A stretch of DNA of 64,000 bases from Panicum virgatum (taxonomy: Eukaryota; Streptophyta; Magnoliopsida; Poales; Poaceae), in the NCBI RefSeq assembly GCF_016808335.1, contig NC_053140.1, positions 31,922,586 to 31,986,585 of the forward strand, given 5' to 3'. The position numbers were made by a program, and so were the translations under genes. A model generated the notes under the pieces. The model had not been told where the DNA came from. It searched no databases and saw nothing but the letters and a program-made list of their open reading frames with translations. Below are positions 34,192-46,400 of this stretch, one piece after another; position 1 is the first letter of the stretch, and each line of letters opens with the position of its first letter.

Positions 34192-34746
34192 CTGATTTTG
34201 GACAAAAGATTTCATGAGTAAGGATATTGCAGAGATAAATTCAGATGGCTATGATAACGTTCTGCGGAAAGACTCAGGCATGATAAAGTAGACAGGATAG
34301 AGTGGATTGTTTTATCCCCAATGATCCAACTTGTTTTATTAATTAATTAACTTTAGCTTAAGACAGATTTTCTTTAAACAAATTTAAACTACTAAGCCAT
34401 GCAATCATTCAAAAATCCAAATCAAACATGTAGCATAATAACAAGCATACAATTTTCATAACTTAGCCGAGCTTAACACACGACTCGACTAACACAACGC
34501 ATCGCAGAACGTGCTATCGTATTATTACAAAGGGTCATCTAGCTCATATGTATGGTGGTCAGACAACTGGTTTCAGGCCAGAAGCTACGAAAACTATTCT
34601 ATAGAGATAGAAATCAAGGCAAGACGAGTAAAAGTCATAGAATTCAAGGGGTATAATAGCAAAATAGTTTCAGCAGACAAGGATCGGAGAGAAGAAGTCC
34701 TAAAACTCGACTAGTTCTATCTAGGCTTCGTCCTACAGTCGATATG

Positions 34747-34758
34747 GCTCTGATACCA
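34747..34758 (-). other. Primer binding site of element 3
   Basis: Reverse complement of TGGTATCAGAGC, 3 nt from the LTR end at 34762. Confidence 0.92.
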
Positions 34759-34761
34759 CTT

Positions 34762-37700
34762 TGTAACACTAGGTTTATTAAAGGACATAAACCGAGCAAT
34801 CATATACGTGCCAGGATCAAGTCACACGTATATACAATAGAGTGAACAATATATCACAGTACATATCACGTAAAAGATATAATAAAGCAAGTACGAATGT
34901 TATTTATAACAATAATGACAAAATGTCTGATACAGCGGAAGCGTAATACAAATACGATATCTCTCCTCGGAAGCTGAGCAGGGCGCCACAGGGACGTCGA
35001 ATGGGAGACGAACGCCTAGAAGTCCTCGTAGTCCTGGCAGCTCTAAGTGAACTCCCTCGCGTCGGCAGGAACTAAGCAGCAGTAGAGTGTCCCCAGGAGG
35101 AAAAAGAATAGAGTAGGCAAGAGTGAGTACACAACTTGTACTCAATAAGTATAACACAAACTATGAGGCTCTAAGGTTGGCTGACTCAACTGCATTAGCT
35201 TTTAAGTCTTGGCAAGATTTTATTAAAACTAATTACTACCAGTGGATGAATTACCATAAACCCAGTTATATAGAAATTAATCAAAATTAATTATGAAACT
35301 ACTGAGAACCAAACCAAACCAAGCCACCCGGGGAAACCTTCCTAACCAAAGGAAGACAACCCCACTAATGGAAAGGAGGATCTGGGCCGCTCATGACCGT
35401 GAGCATGGCTAGTATACCAGTTTTACACTCTGCAGAGGTTGCACATCTTTACCCACAAGTTGTGAGCTACGCTAGAGGTTCATCACACTTCCTTAGGTGA
35501 GATGACTAGCAAACTCACTACGAGGCCAATACAAAGAATCTCGTTGGTAAGGCGTAACCGCGAGAGTTAGATCAGCGACGATGGGGCCCACCTCACGGGG
35601 GTACAAGCACAAGAGCGCAATCCAAGCACAGACCAAGCCGGAGGAGCAGGGACCATTGAATCTTACCACTCCTGCCCGCAGGTAAGTTACTCCAAACCAA
35701 AAAGACCTAATTAGTAAGCCAAGACTATCCCATTCTAGTCATGTGGTAGCGCTGTTGTCCTAGATTGTCGCTCTATGAACCAATCCTTATGGAGAGTGGC
35801 CAACCAAGCACTATGCACCGTGCTGGCCCCCTAAACCATGTTGCTAACAAAACACATTTTAACTAGATGTGAGCCACTCAAGACAACACAGAGGGCCATT
35901 CTCAGAATTAAGTTGCATAAACCATTAATCAAATTAATTAAAAAGGACCAAGTTTGTTATAGCGCAGCAACCTAGCACAACTAACCAAAATGCAACCCAA
36001 GGGATATATAAAGGATATAAAGTGGCTAGGAAAGTCCTTATAGGCATACAGTATTAAAATGTAGTATGAAAATGTATTTAAAGTGATAGGTTATTCATGT
36101 TATACTTGCCTTCCTCAAACTGCTCCTGCTGCTGCTCAAACTGGTCCTACGCGTTACAACGATCGCGTGGACATAAAGAACGCCTAAAACGGAGCTAGAA
36201 CGCGAAATCTAGGCCTAAAAAAAGTTCTAGGGGCTTAACTGCGAGAAAAACTAAGTTTATGGGGGTTTTCTGCAAAAACCGAGAACCTAAATGTAATTAA
36301 ACATTAGTTCTAGGGTCTAACGCGCAAAAACCGCAGGTCTGGACCACGGGTTCTAAAAGAGAAAAGCGCAGGGGGCCTAAGTGCTAAAAACAGGGTCAAA
36401 CTGAAATTTCTTTTGAACTAACCCGGACTGCGGGTTAATTCCGTGGAAATTGGGGGCCTCTTTAGCAAATATGCCAGGGCGAAGGGGTATGCGTGGATCT
36501 GGATCGTTAGATCTAAAGCTGATGGTGGGGATCTACTCTGGGCATGATCTAATCTCAGGCGTCCACGCTAGATCCGACGATCAGGAACCAACGGGGCGGG
36601 GGACAGCGGCGCAGGTCGCCGTCGACCTGTGCCCGCGGCGGAGCGCGGCGGCGGACTCGCCGGTGCGACAAAATCGGGCGATTCCGACCCTGATTCGGCT
36701 TGGGATCTGGTCGGTCAGCTAGAGCGTGGCACGGGTGATCTACCTGGGTGGTTTGTACGGGGCCGAAGGGAGCTAGATGGAGCACGCGGCGGCGAAAGCG
36801 GGGCTGCACGGCGAGGTTTGCCGGAGCGTGGGCAGTTAGTCTAAGGCGGTGCGGGGATGTGTGCAACGGGGTCAGGGGGTATGACCAAAGCGCGGCACGT
36901 CCTATGGCACGCCTTGCAGGGCCTAGCGTGCAGTGCAGGAGGGATCTCGCCATGGTGCGGCGGCGCTAGGCCGCCGGCGACTAGTGCGCTGGCACCTAGA
37001 GTGCGCTACACACTCTAATTCCTAGCGCAAAAGTGAAAGGAGAGTGGGGCGATGCTTACCGGGGTTGGTATTCGGACGGGGAGACGCGCAGGATCATCAG
37101 TGGCGAAGGCCTATGGCGGAGACGGGGCGGCGTTCACGGTCCGGACGGTGTAGGGCTTCCCCGGGCTCCTGGGTGGCACGAAACGCAACCAGGTGGCACT
37201 GCGAAACGGGCAGAGGGGTCAACAGAATCTGGCGTCCAACGGCGGCGAGAAATTTCCCCAAAATCGATCTCACCTGAGATGGCGGGGTCCGGGGAAATTC
37301 CGGCACGGCGGAGCGGGTCTCAGGGAGCACGTTCTCGGTGAGACTCTAGGCGTCAAAGCGGAGCCGATGCGGGGGTCTACGGGGCTCGGGGCTTGGTGGT
37401 TTGGCGTGGCCACGGCGGCGCAAAGTTCTGCGCGGCAATGGCGATGCGGGGCGTAGCGAGCTGCGGTGGCATGGTGGTTTCCAGGGTTCTAAGCTGCGCA
37501 GATGGGCGTGTGCGGCGCAAGGAAGGCCAGGCTATGTTTACAGGCTACGCCGAGATTTTGGCGGCCTCGGTTTGGAAGGCGACCGCAAGGAATGCGGCGG
37601 CGGTTTCGGATGGCCTTGATCGCGGAGGCAGCGGATCATGAAACGGCTTTGCGTGATCCCGCGCGCGGAACTCAGCTTCTAGAAGGAGATGGCGCGGGCG

Positions 37701-38469
37701 AAGCTGGACGGTGGGCCTGCCGAGGTGGGGTGGTCCACAGAACAACGGGGAAAGGAGCTCGGTGCGGGCTGGCGCAGGGAGGAAGAAGGGAAGGTAAGAG
37801 GTGGAGTTGACCGGTGGGACCCAGCGAGCAGGGGGTGGTGTCGCGTCCGTGTGGGCGTTTGGAGTAGCTGGCGGGTGGACCCGAGGTGCGTCGTCGCGCG
37901 GAGCGCGGGGCGCAACTGATGGGCGTGAGGGCCGAAGCGGGGAGGGGCTAGCGCTAGCTGGGCCGCGGCGAGCGGGGTGTTGGGCGCCGAGCGGGTGAGC
38001 TGGGCCGCGCGAGCTGGGCTGCTGCGGGATCGGGTGGAGGGGAGGGGTGCGGACTGGGCTGGGCCGTGAGTGAGGCTGGGCTGAGCGGGGAAAGTAAACT
38101 GGGCCGTCATGGTTGGGCTGGGAAAAGAGAAGTGGCCATGGGCCGGGCCGATCTGCAAGGGTTTGCGTTGGTTTGGACTCTCTAGGTTGGGTTTGGGTTT
38201 TGGAATACCTTTATGTCTTTTCTATTTCAAACCAACACAAACCTAGGTGAATTCAAATTCAAATTTGAATTCACAACTAGCACTCAAACAACAAAAGAAA
38301 TGCACCAGCATGAATGCAACAAAAAAAAAGTTAAACCCTATGATAAATTTTAATTACTTATGAAAAAAAAATTAATTAAATGCAAGACTAAACACAATAA
38401 ACCTTAGAAATTTAAATAAAGCCAATTAAATTTATTATAAAATGCTGGAATTTAAATTAGGGTGTTACA
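34762..38469 (-). repeat. 5' LTR of element 3 (3708 bp)
   Basis: On the minus strand it starts TGTAACACCC at 38469; the other end is decayed (TGTAACACTAGG on the plus strand). The exon B block (near 35015-35070) has a premature stop. The exon A block near 36108-36150 has lost its first half, with the sequence jumping directly to TACGCGTTACAACG. The GC-rich block 36567-38230 is unlike those of elements 1 and 2. Confidence 0.9.
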
Positions 38470-39807
38470 AACATGAACAACCTATCACTTTTAAATACAA
38501 TTTCATACTGCATTTTAATACAGTATGCCTATAAGAAATTTCCTAGCCACTTTACATCCTTTATATATATATCCCTTGGGTTGCTTTTTGGTTAGTTGTG
38601 CTAGGTTGCTACGCTCTCACACATAATGGTCCTTTTTAATTAATTTGATTAATGATCTTATGCAACTTAATTCTGGAGCCGACCCTCTGTGCTGTGTGCT
38701 TGTGTGGTTTGTGCGTCCTTAAAAATATGTTTTGTTAGAAACATGGTTTAGGGGACCAGCACGGTGCTTAGTGCTTGGTTGGCCACTCTACATAAGGACC
38801 GGTTCATAGAGCGACAACGTGTGACAACAGCGCTACCACAAGATTGGAATGGGATAGACTTGGCTTATTAATTTGGTCTTTATGGTCTAGAGTAACTTAC
38901 CTGCGGGGCAAGGGTGGTAAGCTTCTATGGTCCCTGCTCCTCCGGCTTGGTCTGTACTACGTGCTTGTACCCCCATGAGGTGGGCCCCATCATCGCTGAT
39001 CTAACTCTTTGCGGTTACGCCTTACCAACGAGATTCTTTGTAACGGCCTCGTAGTGTGCTTGCTAGCCATCTCACCTAAGGAAGTGTGATGAACAACTAG
39101 CGTAGCTCACGACTTGTGGGTAAAGATGTGCAACCTGTGCAGAGTGTAAAACTGGTATACTAGCCGTGCTCAAAGTCATGAGCGGCCCAGATCCTCCTTT
39201 TGATTAGTGGGGTTATCTTCCTTTGATTAGGGGGGTTCCCTGGGTGGTTGGTTTGGTTTGGTTCTCAGTAGTTCTTAATTAATTTTGATTAATTACTATG
39301 TAACTGGGTTTAAGGTAATTCACGAATTTGTAGTAATTAGCTTTAATAAAATTTTGCCAAGACTTAAAAGCTAATGCAGTTGAGTCAGCCAACTTTAGAG
39401 CCTCATAGTTTGTGTTATACTTGTTGAGTACAAGCTGTGTACTCACTCTTGCCTACTCTACTCTTTTTCCTCTTGGGGATAATCTACTGCTGCTCAGTTC
39501 CTACCGACATGAGGGAGTTCACTCAGAGCTACCAGGAGTACGAGGACTTCTAGGCGTTCGTCTCCCAGTTGTCGTCCCTGTGGCGCCCAGCTTCCGACGA
39601 GTCTTCGTATATGTTTTACACTTCCGCATACTCTGTTTTAGACATTTTGTCATTCATGTAATAAATGACATTCGTACTCGCTTTATTATATCTTTTTACA
39701 TGATATGTGCTGTGATATATTGTTCATTCTATTGTATATACGTGTGACTTGATCCTGGCACGTATATGATTGCTCGGTTTATGTCCTTTTATAAACCGGG
39801 TGTTACA
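38470..39807 (+). repeat. Truncated F1 LTR, right part
   Basis: Starts within the sequence just after exon A (AACATGAACAACC) and runs to the LTR end GGGTGTTACA. Element 3 interrupts it. No PBS follows, so it was a 3' or solo LTR. Exon B is in frame with several replacements and ends TAG at about 39550. The hairpin stem is intact. Confidence 0.88.
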
Positions 39808-40204
39808 CTCTCCCCCTCTCATTCATCGCCCATTCATTCATTCCACACACCATTTCATATGTGAAGAGGCTCCACCTCTTTGTATCATTAGCCTAGGGAG
39901 TGTGTGAGGAAGGAGTGCGGAGAAGAGCCAGACTTGTCGGCGTCTCTTCGGCCTTGTACCTCTATGGATACGGTACATTTGGAGTCCATATCCGGGTTCT
40001 TCTATTCGGTGAGTTCTAGTCAAGTTATTCTTTTGTTCTCATTCGTTAGCGGGTTCATCGTCCATTCTAGTAGCGGATACACTAGAAGAGGGCCCCTGAT
40101 AAAGACGGGATAACCCTGTACAACTCTGGAGTAGTAGTCAAAGGCATAGATGTCGTGTCTGGGCCTTAGATTACCTTTGTTTGTCTCGAGCTCAGCTGGC
40201 ATTG
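39808..40204 (-). other. Unclassified repeat-derived flank
   Basis: 397 bp between two F1 LTRs, continuous with 43635 onward once the solo LTR is removed. No solid ORF. Probably old LTR-retrotransposon leader or LTR sequence in reverse orientation; part of the continuation resembles 52700-53120. Confidence 0.4.
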
Positions 40205-43200
40205 TGTAACACCCGGTTTATAAAAGGACATAAACCGAGCAATCATATACGTGCCAGGATCAAGTCACACGTATATACAATAGAATGAACAGTATATCAC
40301 AGCACATATCATGTAAAAAGACATAATAAAGCGAGTACGAAAGTTATTTATTATATTAATGACAAAATGTTTGATACAGAGTATACGGAAGCGTAATACA
40401 TAAACGAAGCCTCTCGGAAACTGGGCACCACAGGGACGTCGACTGGGAGACGAACGCCTAGAAATCCTCATAGTCCTGGTAGCGCTGAGTGAACTCCCTC
40501 GCGTCGGCAGGAACTGAGCAGCAGTAGAGTATCCCCAAGAGGAAAAAGAGTAGAGTAGGCAAGAGTGAGTACACAACTTGTACTCAACAAGTATAACACA
40601 AACTATGAGGCTCTAAGGTTGGCTGACTCAACTGCATTAGCTTTTAATCTTGGCAAAATTTTATTAAAGCTATTTACTACAAGTGGATGAATTACCATAA
40701 ACCCAGTTACATAATAATTAATCAAAATTAATCATGTTACTACTAGAACCATACCAAACCAAGCCACCCGGGGAAACCTGCCTCGTCAAAGGTCGATAAC
40801 CCCACTAATCAAAAGGAGGATCTGGGCCGCTCATGACCGTGAGTACGGCTAGTATACCAGTTTTACACTATGCAGAGGTTGCACATCTTTACCCACAAGT
40901 CCTGAGCTACGCCAGTTGTTCATCACACTTCCTTAGGTGAGATGACTTGCAAACTCACTACGAGGCCGTTACAAAGAATCTCGTTAGTAAGACGTAACCG
41001 CGAAGAATTAGATCGGCGATGATGGGGCCCACCTCCAGGGGTACAAGCACAGGAGCACAGCCCCAAGCACAGACCAAGTCGGAGGAGCAGGGACCATTGA
41101 AGCTTACCACCCTTTGCCCCGCAGGTAAGTTACCCCAAACCAAAAAGACCTAATTAGTAAGCCAAGACCGTCCCATTCCAGTCTTGTGGTAGCGCTGTTG
41201 TCCCAGGTTGTCGCTCTATGAACCGGTCCTTATGGAGAGTGGCCAACCAAGCACTAAGCACCGTGCTGGCCCCTAAACCATGTTTCGAGAAAAACAAATT
41301 TTAACGAGACGTGAGCCACTCAAGCCAACACAGAGGGCCACTCTCAGAATTAAGTTGCATATACCATTAATCAAATTAATTAAAAAGGACCAAGTGTGTT
41401 ATAGCGCGGCACCTAGCACAACTAACCAAAATGCAACCCAAAGGATATATGTAAAGGATATAAAGGGGCTAGGAAAGTCCTTATAGGCATACAATATTAA
41501 AATGCAGTATGAAATTGTATTTAAAGGTGATAGGTGTTGTTCATGTTATACTTGCCTTCCTCATACTGCTCCTACTACTACTCAAACTGGTCGGAAGACG
41601 ACTGCTCCAGGTACTGGTACTGGGGCTCCTCAGATGGATCAACGTCTACTCACGAACACATGGCCAAAAATAATACACCACATAAACATACAAGCAAACA
41701 CTAACAAAAACTAAGGAACATTACATAAATATATAGAAACAGCACACTAAACTAGTGTAAAACTATTCTATGCATTACAACGATCGCGTGGACATAAAGA
41801 ACGCTTAAAACGGAGCTAAAACGCAAAAACTAGAGAAAAACAAGATTCAAGGACCTATTTGTAAGAAAACTGAAGTTCCAGGGGGTTTCTGGGCAAAACC
41901 GAGGACTAAAACATAATTAAAGGTTAGTTCTGGGTCTAACTCGCGAAAAAGACAGGTCTGGACTGCGGGTACTAATTTGGGAAAGCTCTAGGGCTTAAGT
42001 AAATAAAACATGGCCATTTTGGAAATAGTTTTGAACGGGCGCGGACTACGGGTTGAATCCTAAGAAACCGGGGGGCTCTTTAACAAAAACACCAGCCCGA
42101 ACCAGTATCTAGGGTTCTGGGCCGTTGGATCTTGATAAGAAGGCTTAGATTCGTTGGGAGTCAGATCTAATCGTGTGCGTACGAAACAAATCGGACGGCC
42201 CTGGGGCTTTGGGCGGCGGGCGGCGGCGGGACGCGCCGGCGGGGTGCTCCCGCGGCGGGGGATCGCCGGCGATGGCCGAACTTGGCCTTCCCGGGGTCAA
42301 AAAGGGCAAGACCTGGGTTGGGAGGCATCTACGCGACACGCGTAACGCACTGGTGGTGTTGTGGAGGTGGTTTGGGGCTCCGAGCGGGATGCTCGCCGAA
42401 GATGGCGGCTCGGCGGTGCAGGGCTCGCCGGCGCTGGCGTGTTCTGGCCCTTACGGTGCGCCTGGGCTACGAAATCTAGCGCAGAAAGCAAGATAGGGCT
42501 GGGGCGTAGCTCACCGAGGGCTCGGGTCGAAGGGGGGGACCGGCGCAGAGGCAGCGACGGCGCGGACCAGCGGCGAAACTCGACATGGGTGTCGCGGGCA
42601 GGTCGATGCGGGAGATGTCCGGGCTCCTAGTCCCCTCGGTTCGGCGCATGGTGATGCTGCGAAGGTTTTACGGGGTTCAGGGCGGCCGGAGTACCAATGG
42701 CGGCGAGAGTTTTCGACGGCGGAGGTGCTCACCGTCGGCGGGTCGGTGTGGAATTCCCGTGCGAGGCGTGGGGCGGAGGGTCGGGAAGGCGACCGGTGTC
42801 GATCCTGGCCCCAAGGCGGAGCTCCTGCGGCGGCTCTCGGTGGCGGAGGCGCGGTGGAGCTGCGGGACCATGGCGGAACAGGGGGCATTGCGTGGCGGAG
42901 CGAGATGCGGCGCTAGGGTTAGGGGTGGCGGCTGCGGATGGGAGGAGGAGGGGAGGCTCGGGCTTCTATTTGTAGGGCGGCGGGTTGCCTTGGCGTGCGC
43001 GCCTGAGGTGGGAAGGCCGGCGGAATTTGGGGCCGGGGATCTCGGCCGAGCTGGCGAGTTCGTTGCGCCGCAGAAGGGAAAGATCTGCCAGGCGGGCCCG
43101 GCTTGTCAGAGATAGAGCGCGCGTGGGCGCTGGACTCGGACGCGGGGTGAGCGGGGGACTGAAGCGGGGCTGGGCCGAGCGGTGTGGTAGCTGGGCCGTG

Positions 43201-43629
43201 CGGGGTGAGACGCGGGCCGCACGCGAGCGGGCTAAGCGAGCGCGGTGGAAAGGGCTGAGCGCGGGGAAAGCGGCCCGAGGGGCGAACTGGGCTGCGGGAA
43301 AAAAAAAAGGAGAGGGGATGACTGGGCCGGGTTAGAGTGGGTTTTGGGCTGGGTTTTGGGTTTTCTTTTCTAACCATTTCCTATTTCTATTTCTAACTCA
43401 AACTCAAACCAAATGAATTCAAATTTGAATTTGAATTCACTCTAGCACTCAAACAATTAAAACAATGCTCCAGCATGATGCAACAACAAATTTAAACCTA
43501 TGATAACATTTTAATTACTTGAGGATCAAAATTAGATTAAATGCAAGTCTAAACACAATACACCTTAGAAATTTAATTAAAGCCAATTAAATTTATTATT
43601 AAATAGAAAAATTAAATTAGGGTGTTACA
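40205..43629 (-). mobile_element. Solo F1 LTR, reverse orientation (3425 bp)
   Basis: Exact 5-bp TSD CATTG (40200-40204 and 43630-43634). Ends are TGTAACACCC and GGGTGTTACA. On the minus strand exon A is 41645-41556, containing CAG to TAG stops, and exon B is 40513-40458, intact and ending TAG. The GC-rich block 42180-43330 differs from those of the other F1 LTRs. Confidence 0.93.
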
Positions 43630-44185
43630 CATTGTGGGGTAGATGGCAGGTGGTGACAGCCCTGTCTGTCCGCTACGGAGACAATCTTCATAGATAGTGT
43701 ACTCCGCCACCCCCCCCCCCCCCCCCGCCTGGGTTCGACATAGAGCGATACTGGAGGTCCCTGGCAGACCAGGGTCAGACCGGTGCCTGAAGTGAGTGAG
43801 TGAGAACATAAGTGTATCTTCCCTTGAACCCATCCTTAGATCAGAACCACACTACCCTAAGGTCTCTCTATCTCTTATCTTCTTCGGGGTAATCTAGTTA
43901 GAAGACAGTTACACATCCGTTCCTTGTGGAAAATACGATACTCTGAATACTCTCGGTTGAAGTGCTACAATGGTATTTCTGTGTGCTTGCGTACTTCTCT
44001 ATAAGAGTTAAGAAATACCAGCAGATATATAAATGACACCCTGGGTTACTCTCGGGTAAAATGCTACGGCGGTACTCCGTGCACTTGCGGATTTATTTGT
44101 GGCTCATGTAATACCTGCCACCCCATTGATGTCTGTGGACGCCATCGCTGATTTCCAGTGGTGACGTTGGTAGGCGTCAACAGGG
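43630..44185 (-). other. Degraded repeat related to 52690-53120
   Basis: Shares, in inverse orientation, the GACAGGGCTGTCACCACCTG block and the CGCAAGCGCACGGATACC-like and GAGTATTC-like blocks with 52690-53120. A second near-repeat of this motif series lies inside this segment (43920-44120). Probably an old LTR or 3' UTR of a gypsy element. No ORF. Confidence 0.45.
43710..43726 (+). repeat. Poly-C tract (17 C)
   Basis: Uninterrupted run of 17 C. A 14-C run lies at 57793-57806 and an 11-C run at 442-452. The exact length may be unreliable in the assembly. Confidence 0.8.
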
Positions 44186-44186
44186 G

Positions 44187-44426
44187 TCAGATGGTGAAGC
44201 TGAATCCCCCAAAAGTCTTTTCATAGGGCCTTTCATGGCCTTCGGCTGATTGCCACTGAATCAAGGCCTGTGATTGCAAAAGACGACGACTGACAAGGGA
44301 AGAAATCACAGACTCCGACAACTTACTTTTCTTCCACCCATCAGCCATCGTCGCCTCCTTCTCAGATACTTGGCGCTTCGACTTCTTCGGCGCCATCCAG
44401 AATGTCACAAGCCTCTTCTCACGCAT
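44187..44426 (-). pseudogene. Tat-lineage antisense ORF fragment (Transposase_28-like N-terminus)
   Basis: 79 codons on the minus strand. The segment ADGWKKSKLSESVISSLVSR, followed by WQSAEGHERPYEKT, resembles the N-terminus of the putative gypsy-type transposon protein encoded antisense between pol and the 3' LTR in Tat elements such as Grande and RIRE2. It is followed on the plus strand by the typical Tat 3' region and an LTR, which fits. Only the start of the protein is left. The family call is from memory of its pattern. Confidence 0.5.
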
Positions 44427-45006
44427 CGGCTTGGGGGCTAAGGCTTTCAGGAGAAAACAAAGTACGAACTCTAATTTCTGAGGAAATAAGTGAAAGCAAG
44501 AACAAGTGAAAAACCGAGATCGGCCTGGCCTAGATAAATAACCAGATCAGTGGCATTTCTAAAAATATCAAGAAGTTCAAAGGTCACAAAGAATGCCTCG
44601 GTTTTGGAACCTTAAGCCTAAATCAAGGGATTTCAAGTCAAGACTCGGGGGCTGCGGAATACGTGTCATAAATGGCAAACTTTTTTTGAAGATGATCCGA
44701 ATCTCAAATAAACATCTGAAGGACCTCGAAGACTGATTTGACCCTTAGCCTGATTCTATGATTCAACCTAAAACTCGGGGGCTACTCCATATGGAGCGCG
44801 AGTTCATCGCGCACCATATAAAAGAAGACTCGGGGCTTGAGCACCTCGCAGCCTCGATGCAGCCATGTAAGTACTCGAAAGACTACTCGAAGCACTCGAT
44901 GGGCTCCTAGATGACCTAATGGATTCCAGAGGCAATCAAAACATCCGAAGACGCCTTCAGAAGCACTCCACGCCTACAGAACTCGACTATGAAGAGCTCG
45001 GGGGCT
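44427..45006 (+). other. Tat-type 3' untranslated region with CTCGGGGGCT repeats and PPT
   Basis: The motif ACTCGGGGGCT or a variant recurs near 44645, 44772, 44831 and 44997. The last copy, GCTCGGGGGCT, abuts the LTR at 45007 and serves as PPT. Such repeated PPT-like motifs are usual in grass Tat elements. Confidence 0.6.
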
Positions 45007-45423
45007 TGTCAGACCCAGGAAAGAGGGACTGCTCACAGGCGTGGAATATTCTAGAGTAAGGGATAGTACATAGAATATACATTACCTCTTTGTAACTACT
45101 CGTACATCAGTAGGACTAGTCGAGTACAAGGAAACTGCCCTACAGACTCGGAGTAGAACTCTGTCAGTACTCGGCTAGGACTTTCCATGTAATCCTGTCC
45201 CCCCAGATTATATAAGGGCGGACAGGGACCCCTCCAAGGCATCGAACAACATCGATGGGAATACAAACCACCACACAGGATGTAGGGAATTACACTCCGG
45301 CGGTCTGAACCTGTCTAAATTCTAGTATTCCTTGCACCATCGCATTCTGATCCCGGCGAATCCCTACTCATAACTACTCTCCTCAGGACACCCCTCGGAG
45401 AATCCGACGGTAAAACACCAACA
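45007..45423 (+). repeat. 3' LTR of a Tat-type element (417 bp)
   Basis: Starts TGTCAGACCC directly after a PPT and ends CACCAACA. TATA-like TATATAAGGG near 45209-45218. No second LTR in the window. Confidence 0.65.
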
Positions 45424-45601
45424 CCTGGTGTACCTCCATCAGTGGGTTCTTGGGAACTGTAGTTTCTAGGAAACTACCGAAGGTGAAGGAGAAACCGGCG
45501 GCGGCCTGCATCTGGATGCTGACGATGGCGGAGAAGAAGACGTCGCATCTTGATGCCATCACACTCACTGGAAGTACTCCTGAGAAATCTCCCCTACCTG
45601 G
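45424..45601. other. Unassigned, probably Tat leader or gag remnant
   Basis: 178 bp between two LTR-like blocks. It contains a short GC-rich stretch with no recognisable domain. Confidence 0.35.
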
Positions 45602-46090
45602 TGTGCCAACTATCGGATTGCTTATCCGGCAAATCCACCGAGGGTATGCCTGGCTGTAGATTTGTAGGCGAAGAGGGGATTCCGGAGACAAGAGTCGGAT
45701 GGGTACATGAAGACGCAAGGGTTTGACAGGTTCGGGCCACTCGGAGGTGTAATACCCTACGTCCTGGGTTCTGTGTATTAGTGTTGCGTGGAATTGCGGG
45801 GGATGAATTGAATTGTTTTCTATGGGTTCCCTCACTGCCCCTTTATAGACTAGGTGCCGTGGGTTACAAGTGAAGAAGGATATCTACTCGGGTTGTTACG
45901 TGGAATCAGATCGGTTGAGATCCCTAAATATCCTAGAGCCAAATTCGAGCCTTGATCCTGTTCCTCGGAGGAACCTTCCTGCGTCCAGTCGAGTGCCTGT
46001 CCGTCGGGTAGTCGTAGACTGTTCATCAGAGTAGGTACCTAGACATGGGATAACTACTCGGCTGGAAGGTACCCCGGTCTACCTCCGTCA
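45602..46090 (-). repeat. LTR copy homologous to 54779-55252
   Basis: Aligns along its length with 54779-55252, sharing GATTGCTTATCCG near the start, GGTTCGGGCC, GTAATACCCTA and ACCTCCGTCA at the end. On the minus strand it would start TGACGGAGGTA. No matching 5-bp flanks were found, so insertion history is unclear. Confidence 0.6.
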
Positions 46091-46400
46091 CTTATCTAGA
46101 ATAGTTAAATGAAAATAGAACTTGAAGCAAAAATTTGAAAGCAAGGACTCACTCTAGTTGCTTTTTGGCGAAAACAAAGCCTCAAGCCAGAAGCCTTACA
46201 TGTCTATGAGTCAGCTAAGTATATACCACTAGTCGGGTAATCCTTGCTAAATATTAGTATACTCAGCCTTGTTTGTGCCTATGTTTTGAGGTGAAAGTTT
46301 TGAGGACATGATTGCTAGTATGACTTGGCAATGTACTCTTCCTTCTAGTTGATCACTGGAATGAGATGCGTGTGTGGGACCTGCTTATAGCATGGAAGTT
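46091..46400 (+). other. Diverged fragment of an F2-like LTR with exon B
   Basis: Matches the 3' part of the F2 LTR (about 24050-24320): CTTGAAAG, AAGGACTCACTCT, AGCCTCA, a decayed hairpin at 46246-46267, then an exon B equivalent from 46291. Over 26 codons there is no indel against F2 exon B. Seven changes are synonymous, several are conservative, and both Trp codons have become TGA. The fragment is therefore a decayed coding exon of a related LTR. Confidence 0.55.

Larger units (their letters stand above)
29358..38469 (-). mobile_element. Element 3: reverse F1 chromovirus, decayed
   Basis: Read on the minus strand: 5' LTR 38469-34762, PBS, leader, gag-pol pseudogene, palindrome, PPT, and 3' LTR beginning at 29584 and continuing beyond element 2 at 13374-11749. 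Inserted into an older F1 LTR whose remnant is 38470-39807. Older than element 2, which sits inside it. Confidence 0.9.
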
